Shown in pieces: positions 1-5,320 of a stretch of 5,598 nt of DNA. Location: the NCBI GenBank assembly GCA_030043175.1, contig JASHYD010000447.1:1-5598 (forward strand). The letters run 5' to 3'. The number at the start of each line of letters is the position of its first letter. Position 1 is the stretch's first letter. The notes below the pieces were generated by a model. The model worked only from the letters and a program-made list of their open reading frames with translations. It did no database searches and was not told the origin of the DNA. Source of the DNA: Xanthobacteraceae bacterium. GTDB lineage: Bacteria; Pseudomonadota; Alphaproteobacteria; Rhizobiales; Xanthobacteraceae. The position numbers were made by a program, and so were the translations under genes.

Positions 1-527
1 TCGTGGACGACCAGAAAACCGTGCAGGTGCGGGTCTTCCAGGGCGAGAACGCCGACGCGCTGGAGAATATCCAGCTCGGCGAATTCTGCGTCGAGGGGCT
101 GAGCGCAGCCCCGGCCGGAAACCCGATCATCATCGATCTGGCGCTTGACCGCGACGGCATCCTGCATGTTTCCGCCACGGAGAAAGAAACCGGGCTCGAA
201 CGCCAGATCACCATCGACAAGGCGATGTCGCGCTATGACCAGAACAAGCTGGACGATGCGCGCCAGCGGATCACCGACCTGTTCGACGACGAAAACGCGG
301 ACGGAGTGACGCCGCCGTCAGACGGCACGAGCGGAATGCCGGCGGACGGCCTTGCCGCCCTGATCGCCAAGGCGCAGGCCAAGCTCGGCGAGGCGGGCGA
401 TGAAGACCGCGCCGAACTCGTCGACATCGTGGCGATCATCGAGGATTGTAAAGCGCGCGGCGATGCCGCCGGCCTGGAGGAGGCTAGCAGGCAGCTCGGC
501 GATCTGCTGTTCTATCTCGAAACCTGA
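1..527 (+). CDS. Hsp70-family chaperone, C-terminal part (5' end outside window)
   Basis: The frame is open from the left edge to a TGA at 525-527, so only the last ~174 residues are visible. Residues 1-70 of the visible part match the Hsp70 beta-sandwich substrate-binding domain: VRVFQGE, the PAGNPIIIDLALD strand and DGILHVSATEKETG correspond to DnaK's VRVFQGER, PRGVPQIEVTFD and NGILHVSAKDKATG. This domain grips exposed hydrophobic peptide segments in the cytosol under control of the missing ATPase domain. After it comes a short, acidic helical tail of ~100 residues ending in LGDLLFYLET. It has no DnaK-type EEVD-like acidic terminus and a shorter lid, so I read it as a divergent Hsp70 paralogue and not the housekeeping DnaK. 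A zinc-ribbon gene follows 4 bases after the stop, which suggests co-transcription. The family call is secure; the client and the partner J-protein are unknown. Confidence 0.92.
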   Translation, partial: VDDQKTVQVRVFQGENADALENIQLGEFCVEGLSAAPAGNPIIIDLALDRDGILHVSATEKETGLERQITIDKAMSRYDQNKLDDARQRITDLFDDENADGVTPPSDGTSGMPADGLAALIAKAQAKLGEAGDEDRAELVDIVAIIEDCKARGDAAGLEEASRQLGDLLFYLET

Positions 528-531
528 TGTC

Positions 532-804
532 ATGATGCACTGTCCGATTTGCCGCGCCTTGCTCAACGGCGCCGACACCTGCCGCCGCTGCCGCACTGAG
601 CTAAGACAGGTGCAGGATGTGGAACGTCGGGGACGCGAACTGGTGGGCGCGGCGATGCACCTCCTGGCTTTAGGCAAGACCGACGCAGCCATGCGCCTGC
701 TGCGTCGCGCGCATGTCGTTCATGCGACACACGAAATGCGGCTCCTGTCGACAATGGTGACAACAGCTGCCCGTCGCTTAGCCGTTGCGAAGCATTCCGA
801 CTGA
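532..804 (+). CDS. Small zinc-ribbon protein downstream of Hsp70
   Basis: This 90-residue protein starts at ATG 532 (or the adjacent ATG 535) and ends at TGA 802-804. The N-terminus has two CxxC knuckles, CPIC at residues 4-7 and CRRC at 17-20, spaced as in a single zinc ribbon. Residues ~25-85 are predicted helical and rich in Ala, Arg and Leu, with a TPR-like pair (ELVGAAMHLLALGKTDAAMR, then LLRRAHVV). The reading frame is open further upstream to 400, but that part overlaps the Hsp70 gene in another frame and lacks coding character, so I chose the start just after the Hsp70 stop. No strong Shine-Dalgarno precedes it, which fits translational coupling to Hsp70. I do not recognise a named family; a cofactor or substrate adaptor for the Hsp70 is inference from position only. 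Confidence 0.75.
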   Translation: MMHCPICRALLNGADTCRRCRTELRQVQDVERRGRELVGAAMHLLALGKTDAAMRLLRRAHVVHATHEMRLLSTMVTTAARRLAVAKHSD

Positions 805-1287
805 GCGGCAACTCAAGCGTTTGTCCAGATTGCAACAACATCATCAGCAGCGGGTCCTGTGGCCTTGTCGTGGCATCACCCCCCGATGCACCACCATCGC
901 GCGGACCATCTGCAAACTCGCGGCCGAACCAACGCCTTGGCGAGGCCGTCGTCAGCGGCGGTGGTTGCGGCTTGCAGCTAGCGCGCTTTCGACCTTGAGC
1001 CCGGCTTTGGTCGTGGTCGCCCGATCAACTCGGCCACGGCAAGCCGATCGGTGAGGGCCGCCCGCGCCAGTTCTGCGTGATATGGCAGAACAGACGCTGC
1101 TCGATCTTCTTGTGATACTAAACCCACCGGAAGACTGCAGCGGCATTTGGGAGCTCTCAGAGAAGACTGGTATGCCAGCAAAGCAAATGACATGATCAGA
1201 ATGCCCCAGTTAGAACACCCCTATCATTGGTCCATTACATAGCGCGCTCGTGCGGCGGCAAAAACCCAGCTCGTCAAGTTGAAAGGA
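805..1287. other. Degenerate intergenic stretch around the ISAzo13 remnant
   Basis: Apart from the transposase remnant at 979-1117 I see no supportable gene here. The ORFs at 785-1054 (plus) and 978-1193 (minus) are arginine-rich shadow frames. I found no convincing terminator after the zinc-ribbon gene and no recognisable terminal inverted repeats that would bound the lost element. Confidence 0.5.
979..1117 (-). pseudogene. ISAzo13-type transposase, decayed C-terminal fragment
   Basis: Reading the minus strand from 1117, the frame gives KKIEQRLFCHITQNWRGR, then after a slip near 1055-1058 gives LTDRLAVAELIG, then after a second slip near 1018-1022 gives ATTTKAGLKVESAL. Joined, this matches the ISAzo13 (Rhodopirellula-type) transposase C-terminal block, recalled as NPIEHRLFS-ISQNWRGRPL---V-LI-ATTTKTGLKV. 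Both slips lie at runs of C and are each repaired by adding one base. A TAG lies just upstream of the matching block, and the part downstream of ESAL no longer resembles the family. The DDE catalytic residues lie outside the fragment or are lost, so it cannot transpose. The family comes from memory of conserved motifs, not a search. Confidence 0.68.
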
Positions 1288-1584
1288 TCAGCGCTTCAGA
1301 AGAAACGCTGCAATGGTCTTCCCTTCCTCGCGGAGATCACCTTCGGCCACGTCCCGCTGAGCCTGCCGATACCAGTAGCGGGCATTGGTCAGATCGCCCT
1401 CGATGCGATGCAGCCAAGCATGGACCCACGCACCTTCAACGCTCGTATCGTCCTGGGCGATTTGATGAGCGGTCTCCCATTCCCCGCGCAGTCCGTGCCA
1501 CACGGCTCGAAGTAATGGGATTGCAACCGCTGGAGGGTAGGCAGTCTTTAAACTGCCAAGAAAGGCAGCGACTTTTGCGTTCAT
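1288..1584 (-). CDS. Conserved small helical (TPR-like) protein
   Basis: This 98-residue cytosolic protein runs from ATG 1584-1582 to TGA at 1290-1288. The start is fixed by a good Shine-Dalgarno, AGAAGGG at 1593-1599 on this strand, 8 bases upstream; the longer frame from TTG 1602 would place that site inside the gene. The core is distinctive: AVWHGLRGEWETAHQIAQ (about residues 28-45), then GAWVHAWLHRIEGDLTNA and RYWYRQAQR. This is the widespread conserved hypothetical family in which helix pairs resemble a TPR and the WVHAWLHRxEGDLxNARYWYRxA signature is strongly kept. It is intact despite lying between two dead mobile elements, so it is probably selected for. I know of no established function. 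It has no signal peptide, no membrane segment and no same-strand neighbour within 1.5 kb, so it is likely monocistronic. Confidence 0.82.
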   Translation of the reverse strand: MNAKVAAFLGSLKTAYPPAVAIPLLRAVWHGLRGEWETAHQIAQDDTSVEGAWVHAWLHRIEGDLTNARYWYRQAQRDVAEGDLREEGKTIAAFLLKR

Positions 1585-1615
1585 GAAAATGACCCTTCTC
1601 AAGCTGCTTAGGAAC

Positions 1616-1632
1616 GCGGACGTTCAGTCCGC
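1616..1632. repeat. Perfect 6-bp hairpin in the leader of the TPR-like gene
   Basis: GCGGAC (1616-1621) and GTCCGC (1627-1632) form a perfect stem with a 5-base loop, 32 bases upstream of the TPR-like gene's start codon. It could be a leader hairpin of that transcript. No U-tract follows on either strand, so an intrinsic terminator is unlikely. Confidence 0.45.
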
Positions 1633-1779
1633 TGTCTCTGGTCTTTTGGTTTCCTCTGATATCCAAAAAACCTCGATTCCATCGCGCCAATTCGTCATTA
1701 GAGGACGCGCTGCTTGTCCATAAGATGCCCGCTGGTGTGTCCACCTACGACGTGCGTATGGACGTATATAGGGCGAATC

Positions 1780-2238
1780 ATGGCGAGGCAGATCGATCGG
1801 CTTTCCTCGGCAAAGTGAAGTATGCAAAGCCGGGTTTCCACCCGGAGCTCTCACGCGTTGTGGGTCGACAGGATCGAGACCGGAACGCGTGAGGCTACCG
1901 CAACGGCGAGAACCCGGCGCGCTGGCGCGGGCACCTCGATCACCTTCTCGCGAAACCCAGCAAGGCCAAGAAGGTCGTTCCCACGCCGCCGTGCCATATG
2001 GCGACTTGCCGGCGTTGCTGCCGCGTCTTTGCGAGCAGGAGACTTCGGCAGCATGCGCGCTCCAATTTCTAATCCTGACGGCTGCAAGAACGGGTGAAGC
2101 ACTCAGTGCCCGATGGAGCGAGATCGACACAAACGCAAGATTTGGAGCATTCCCGGCGAGCGCATGAAGAGCGGCAAGGAACACCGCGTGACACTCACTA
2201 AGGACAAGAAAATGGCGCCGGAAGGCGGCCAAGGGTGA
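1780..2238 (+). pseudogene. P4-type tyrosine integrase, multiply broken remnant
   Basis: The pieces, in order, are: MARQIDRLSSAK from ATG 1780, a typical P4-integrase N-terminus; after one missing base at about 1816, KYAKPGFHPE; a jump that skips the expected DGGGLYLQV arm-binding domain; a short RIET piece at about 1870; a TGA at 1890-1892; GYRNGENPARWRGHLDHLL (1893-1950) continuing to KKVV (about 1979); a slip, then HAAVPYGDLPALL (1982 on) and LTAARTGEALSARWSEID; one more slip at about 2137; then KIWSIPGERMKSGKEHRV, ending at TGA 2236-2238. The Arg of the TAARTGE box is the first catalytic arginine of the family. The later HxxR box and the catalytic Tyr are gone. P4 integrases insert islands next to tRNA genes, but no tRNA is visible beside this one. 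It is non-functional. Confidence 0.86.
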
Positions 2239-2368
2239 TCCTGTGGCTGTCGAGATAGTCTGCCACGACACCACGAGCTGAACGCTCTGCTCGCCCAGTT
2301 TCCTGAAGACGACGAGACTGGCCTTTCAAGAGAATTCATTCATCGGCCTGACCTGAAAGAGGTAATAT

Positions 2369-2585
2369 ATGGCTTTGCCACGATGTGGTTCGACTGCGTA
2401 AGGCGCATGGCGGGCTCTTGCCTGGCGACAAGATGGAAGAGACCGCAGACACCATGCGGCCTCGCTTCGACCCTAACCCGGATGACCCTGAAGGCTATCT
2501 CGTTAACGAGTTTGGCCTCCTACCTGATACTTGCCCAGACGCTCACGCCGATTTGCTGTCGCTTCTAGCGGTGGGTGGCAAATAA
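2369..2585 (+). pseudogene. Possible small acidic orphan gene, apparently frameshifted
   Basis: ATG 2369 has a good Shine-Dalgarno (AGAGG at 2358-2362, 6-base spacer) but reads only MALPRCGSTA before TAA. If the single base at 2384 is removed, the frame continues from GTG 2385 as VRLRKAHGGLLPGDKMEE and on through FDPNPDDPEGYL and NEFGLLPD to TAA 2583-2585, about 71 residues. The downstream frame has ordinary GC-rich codon use and an acidic, proline-rich character. Alternatively it is intact from an internal start (GTG 2385 or ATG 2433) without a clear ribosome site. I recognise no family. Whether it is coding at all is uncertain. Confidence 0.38.
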
Positions 2586-2645
2586 CCTGATGTCGAAGGC
2601 CCAGCGGTGAGCACCGACCACTACATCACGATAATCGAGCACCTC

Positions 2646-2804
2646 CTACGCCGCCAAGTTGCGCCGAGCAAGCTCGCGGAATACGGTGCCCAAGTGCCGC
2701 CGGATTTGGCCAAACAACGTCTTCTTGCGGTACTTCGGCGTGAACACGACATGGTACTTGCACTCCCATGTCGCGTGGTTCAGGTGATTATGACCTTGTG
2801 ACAT
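2646..2804 (-). pseudogene. tnpA: IS200-type TnpA transposase, N-terminal fragment
   Basis: The frame runs from ATG 2804-2802 to TAG 2648-2646, 52 residues. It begins MSQGHNHLNHATWECKYHVV and goes on with FTPKYRKKTLFGQ and HLGTVFRELARR, the unmistakable N-terminus of IS200/IS605-family Y1 HUH transposases, which cut and rejoin single-stranded DNA at end hairpins. Full-length TnpA is about 130-150 residues. The HUH histidines and the catalytic tyrosine both lie after the break, so the fragment is inactive. Homology stops at about codon 48 (near 2660), and the sequence beyond (toward 2590) is unrelated. A strong Shine-Dalgarno (AAGGAG, 2811-2816 on this strand, 6-base spacer) precedes the ATG and is locked in a hairpin. 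No tnpB is present, as in IS200 proper. Confidence 0.93.
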
Positions 2805-2807
2805 TGC

Positions 2808-2845
2808 GATCTCCTTGAGGGCCTCGCGGTTCCCCCAAGGAGATC
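2808..2845 (-). promoter_or_regulatory. Hairpin sequestering the tnpA ribosome-binding site
   Basis: Perfect 10-bp arms, GATCTCCTTG (2808-2817) and CAAGGAGATC (2836-2845), with a further GGG/CCC pairing just inside. In the minus-strand transcript the downstream arm contains the AAGGAG ribosome-binding site of tnpA, 6 bases before its ATG. The stem therefore hides the site, the arrangement known for IS200, where translation of transposase is strongly repressed by such a leader structure. Pairing is seen directly; the repression is inferred from IS200. Confidence 0.8.
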
Positions 2846-2861
2846 TTATGATTTCGTGATC

Positions 2862-2930
2862 CTACTCTCGCAGCTGTAGAACTGCCTCTATTCGCTCCGG
2901 CAGAGCCGGAGGCTTAGCGGGAGAGTTAGA
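2862..2930. mobile_element. IS200-type outer end (folded terminal sequence)
   Basis: A compact hairpin, CTCCGGC (2895-2901), AGA, GCCGGAG (2905-2911), lies within an outer imperfect pairing of CTACTCTCGC (2862-2871) with GCGGGAGAGTTAG (2917-2929). IS200/IS605 ends carry subterminal imperfect palindromes that TnpA recognises on single-stranded DNA, and this is where the end upstream of tnpA should lie. The exact tip is not determinable by eye; it is probably close to 2930. Confidence 0.6.
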
Positions 2931-3118
2931 CGTCAAATCGATTTACAGCGAGGCGAGAAGCCAAGGTTACGACGTCGCCGCCCAAGCTTCGCCGGCAAGA
3001 CTCGGCAGAGCGGGACGAGCGGCAGCGGGTCGCGGATGAACATCTCGGCGATTACGGCTCGACCCTGCTGGGATCTGCCGCCATTGCCCCCACCGGTGGC
3101 GGGTGGTGCCGGGTTTGA
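2930..3118 (+). other. Open frame without a start, abutting the IS200 end
   Basis: Between the IS200 end and 3118 one plus frame is open for about 60 codons, with a coding-like composition (RRQDSAERDERQRVADEH, then LGDYGSTLLGSAAIAPTGGG) and TGA at 3116-3118. No ATG is present and I recognise no family. It could be the tail of a gene cut by the IS insertion. Chance openness in GC-rich DNA is the alternative. Confidence 0.25.
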
Positions 3119-3198
3119 CGGCTACGCTGCATAAAGGAGAATTGCAGGGCGAACGTCACGCCAGTGGCGTGTACTGTCGTCGCGCAAGCCTCGCTTGG

Positions 3199-3546
3199 CT
3201 ATTGGCGCGGATATTTTCGCCGACTGTGGTTTGGTTTTTTGCGCTGAGTTTCCCTAATGACCGGACCTTCAGCAGGGTTGTGAAAAGGCTGTCCGAGCGA
3301 GTTCAACATGACGCCGGAACCAACGACCGGACCTTGCTTAGGATCGTAACTGGGATTTTTGACGCACTGGCCGCCAAACCCCCGATTCCTTCCGTCCTGA
3401 ACACATTGCTCACGGCTCGAGAAGACGCAATCAATGCCTCTGGCGTCTCCTCTGACGCACCATGGATAGTTTACATATGCCTTCACTTGTCCCAACGCCA
3501 TGAGCACCGCAGATAACGACAATCCGACGGTCATAAGCTTTTTCAT
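3199..3546 (-). CDS. DUF3551-family small secreted protein
   Basis: This 115-residue protein starts at ATG 3546-3544, with GGAGG (3554-3558 on this strand) 7 bases upstream. The longer frame to 3606 adds an arginine-rich stretch ahead of the ribosome site and is not the start. Residues 1-23 form a Sec signal peptide: MKK, then LMTVGLSLSAVLMALG, with likely cleavage after VKA. The mature part holds the DUF3551 signature: YPWCVRGD, IDCVFSSREQCVQD, GFGGQCVKNPSYDP. Three to four cysteines probably form disulfides in the periplasm. The tail (about residues 75-115) is longer than usual, low in complexity and rich in Pro, Lys and Arg. The family is abundant in Bradyrhizobium and relatives and has no known function. 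It is monocistronic, with an AT-rich, hairpin-bearing upstream region. Confidence 0.9.
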   Translation of the reverse strand: MKKLMTVGLSLSAVLMALGQVKAYVNYPWCVRGDARGIDCVFSSREQCVQDGRNRGFGGQCVKNPSYDPKQGPVVGSGVMLNSLGQPFHNPAEGPVIRETQRKKPNHSRRKYPRQ

Positions 3547-3612
3547 TTGTTGTCCTCCCTTGTCATGTTGGGCAGCTCGCCGTCGGCAGCTCCCGCGATG
3601 CTTCATGGAAGC

Positions 3613-3659
3613 GGCTCCGACCTCTCGGGGGAATGGGGGGCTCGTTCAAGGTCGGAGCC
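3613..3659. repeat. 11-bp perfect inverted repeat upstream of the DUF3551 gene
   Basis: GGCTCCGACCT (3613-3623) and AGGTCGGAGCC (3649-3659) are perfect complements around a 25-base G-rich loop. On the minus strand this lies in the likely 5' leader of the DUF3551 gene, 67 bases before its start. There is no U-tract, so I read it as a leader structure or an operator, not a simple terminator. Confidence 0.7.
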
Positions 3660-3700
3660 TGCGCACGACGGCCGGATGAGATACAACCGCGCACAACCTT

Positions 3701-3728
3701 ACATTAGCACAAATTAATACATTACCAA
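3701..3728 (-). promoter_or_regulatory. Candidate promoter of the DUF3551 gene in an AT-rich segment
   Basis: Bases about 3695-3740 are the most AT-rich stretch in the window. On the minus strand TTGGTA (3728-3723) is followed after 16 bases by TAATGT (3706-3701), a weak sigma70-like pair pointing at the DUF3551 gene. Matches to consensus are partial, so only the AT-rich promoter region is reasonably supported. Confidence 0.3.
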
Positions 3729-3747
3729 AGTTAATAATTAGGGTGCG

Positions 3748-3975
3748 ATGACTCCCCGACGTGTCGGCACACCCAGTGGCGCGTTCCAAGTGGCAGCTAA
3801 GAGCCATATGCAAATCAAGGGGGGAAGCTGTAGGGGCTTTGCCTGCTCGGCTTGTCCAGCACTCGGAACGCCGCCGACGTTGGCTTGCTGCGTGAAGCCG
3901 CCACAGACGGCTGACGCGGCCCCGATCTTCTGCTGTGGCCTCTCCAACGGGCCGGGGTTCTGCCAGCCGGATTGA
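3748..3975 (+). CDS. Possible small cysteine-rich protein
   Basis: This 75-codon frame starts at ATG 3748, just after the AT-rich segment, and ends at TGA 3973-3975. Its second half is cysteine-rich: CRGFACSACPALG, LACCVKPP, APIFCCGLS, GPGFC, nine cysteines in under 50 residues. About three quarters of third positions in that half are G or C. An internal ATG (3808) would give a 55-residue version that keeps all the cysteines. Ribosome sites are weak for both starts, and there is no signal peptide. I know no matching family. The overlapping minus frame (3738-3947) looks like a shadow. Confidence 0.35.
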   Translation: MTPRRVGTPSGAFQVAAKSHMQIKGGSCRGFACSACPALGTPPTLACCVKPPQTADAAPIFCCGLSNGPGFCQPD

Positions 3976-4182
3976 ACCTACATAGCTTGCGGGCCGATAC
4001 TGCGGGCATGGCCAAGAAACCCGAACCGCCTAGACTCTTCTGGTTGACATACGCTTTACACGCCGGGTGCTAGGCGCGCCTCATCCATGCTGGCTTGCTA
4101 CAGTTCAACCGAGAAGGCTGGCGGCCAACTCGTCGGGCGCGACGTCGGCAAGGCGACGATAAGAGGATGCTGATGCACGCCG
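3976..4182. other. Intergenic stretch without a supportable gene
   Basis: About 200 bases between the cysteine-rich ORF and the end of the PhyH pseudogene. It contains a 21-codon ORF (4008-4073, MAKKPEPPRLFW...) and an isolated TTGACA at 4044-4049. Neither is enough for a gene or promoter call. No terminator is obvious after the PhyH pseudogene. Confidence 0.4.
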
Positions 4183-5087
4183 CTAGATGCTGCTTGAAAG
4201 CCCTCGGGTTTTTAGCATGCGGGCTACGCGGCTGCGAAGGCTCGGCTTCCCGGTCCGCAGTGGACGCTTACCAGTGGTAAACCGGAGGAAATCCTCAGGG
4301 ATCTCGCACCCCGAGTACTGGTTCTTGAATTGATTGCCGGTATTGATGTCCAACGGCGTACGAAAGGCGATGACGCCGAATGCCGGGTCGGAGTGCATTG
4401 GCGTGTAGTAGGCGCAACCGTCGAAAAAGTAGTGGTTCACCTGCGATCAGCGCGTGAGGCGACTGTCCTCCTGTTTCACGCCACCATGCAGCAGATTTGC
4501 GCTCCAGATCAGCGCTTGACCTTTCTTTGCCGTGAATGTCTTTGGTGTGGGACAGTACGCATCGACGAGAGCTCGCCAGACTGGCTCGTAGATGGACTGA
4601 TTGAAAGGTTCGATCGATGCCGCCGAGCAAACACCGAGACACTCGTTTGTGTAGATCGGCCATTTGTGCGAGCCCGGATAATAGATCAGCCGGCCAGCAT
4701 CCCCGGAAACGTCCTCTAGCGCGATCCAGCGCCGCACATGAATCGCTCGGGCATCGAGCTAAAGTGGATCGAATCGGTGTGGTAATGCTGCTGAGTCCCA
4801 ACCGGAAAATTCAGGGTCTGGAAGGGACGCGCCTGCCGGCCATAGAGCGTCGTAAGAAGTTCGGCGACTTTCTCATTGGAGGCGAGGCGGCGGACGTTCG
4901 CATTTGTACGCCATGCATCCTGTATGCGCATGCCTTCGCCGCGCTCATAGCCGTAGTTGCGCCAACGCTCCCAGTTGAAGCCCCCGGTCAGGTCGCTCTT
5001 GATTGATGCGACGATGGTGTCAAAGTCGGGGTCAGGAAAGTCAATGATTGCATAGCCGTCTTCACGGAGACCCCGGGCGATTCGCAT
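4183..5087 (-). pseudogene. Phytanoyl-CoA dioxygenase (PhyH)-family oxygenase, inactivated by two lesions
   Basis: The intact gene would encode about 301 residues, a normal length for this family of Fe(II)/2-oxoglutarate oxygenases, which hydroxylate small-molecule substrates. Frame one (ATG 5087) reads MRIARGLREDGYAIIDFPDP, later QDAWRTNANVRRLAS and the iron-binding HTD of QQHYHTDSIHF (His at 4779-4781, Asp at 4773-4775). A one-base loss near 4728 after RFMCGA shifts the frame, which resumes with WIALEDVSGDAG, YYPGSHKWPIY and WSANLLHGG, holding the distal iron His (4486-4488) and the 2-oxoglutarate Arg (4459-4461, EDSRLTR). A TGA at 4449-4447 then stands where Trp is expected (LTR-W-SQV), and the frame continues NHYFFDGCAYYTP to GCEIPEDFLR and TAG 4185-4183. 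All metal ligands survive, so inactivation may be recent. The substrate is unknown. Confidence 0.9.
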
Positions 5088-5095
5088 GATCTCTG

Positions 5096-5320
5096 GATTG
5101 GCGGAAAGAAGCGGGCGACGAGCCGGATGAACTTCTCCCAGGTGAGGCGTGCCTTTTGGCTGCGCCGCCTAAGCGACATGAGCCACAGCCGCTTCACCTT
5201 GTTGAAGAAACACCACAGGCTGCGGTGATTACCCGAGACTGCGTAGTAGTTCAGATGCCCTTGCAGCATCCGTTTCATCCAGGCACCGAGCCCGTTCGAC
5301 GCGGTGCCCCGGCGCAGTGT
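5096..5320 (-). pseudogene. Group II intron-encoded protein, maturase C-terminal fragment
   Basis: On the minus strand the frame reads TLRR (5320 on), GAWMKRMLQGHLNYYAVSGN, SLWCFFNKVKRLWL, SLRRRSQKARLTWEKFIRL and RFFPPI, ending near 5096. This is the maturase (domain X) C-terminus of group II intron reverse transcriptases (LtrA type), recalled as GHLNYYAVPGN---SLRRRSQR-RLTWER--RL--RFFPP. Maturases help the intron RNA fold and splice. All reverse-transcriptase motifs (including YADD) are missing upstream, and the usual HPxP---RF tail and intron domain V hairpin are missing downstream, where PhyH begins instead. The piece between TLRR and GAW (about 5282-5308) looks degraded. Non-functional. 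Confidence 0.88.

Noticed and set aside
1082..1195. Plus-strand 37-codon ORF (MAEQTLLDLLVILNPPED...) that looks like a small protein.
   Set aside because: Its first third is antisense to the ISAzo13 KKIEQRLFCHITQNW block, there is no Shine-Dalgarno, and no family is recognised.
1655..1705. CTCGATTCC segment resembling a tRNA T-arm 3' end next to the integrase start.
   Set aside because: The flanking arms do not pair as a T-stem and no acceptor stem or CCA context is present.
1624..2274. Long minus-strand ORF of 216 codons.
   Set aside because: Low-complexity Arg/Ser/Pro composition; it is the shadow of the plus-strand integrase remnant, whose conserved motifs are clear.
2607..2801. Plus-strand ORF beginning MSTDHYITIIEHLLRR.
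   Set aside because: Most of it is antisense to the IS200 tnpA fragment; the remaining 17 codons at the start are too short to support.
4044..4049. Perfect TTGACA -35-like hexamer.
   Set aside because: The best -10 partner at 17-18 bases is poor (GTGCTA/TGCTAG) and no gene starts downstream on that strand.
4008..4073. 21-codon ORF starting MAKKPEPPR, resembling the start of small rhizobial proteins.
   Set aside because: It stops after 21 codons with no ribosome site; at most a fragment.
4201..4218. CCCTCGGG followed by T-run, terminator-like.
   Set aside because: The loop would be only 2 bases and the stem 3 bp; not a credible intrinsic terminator.
4330..5006. Plus-strand ORFs of 129 codons at 4330-4719 and 4617-5006.
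   Set aside because: Shadows of the PhyH pseudogene on the minus strand, which carries the family motifs.
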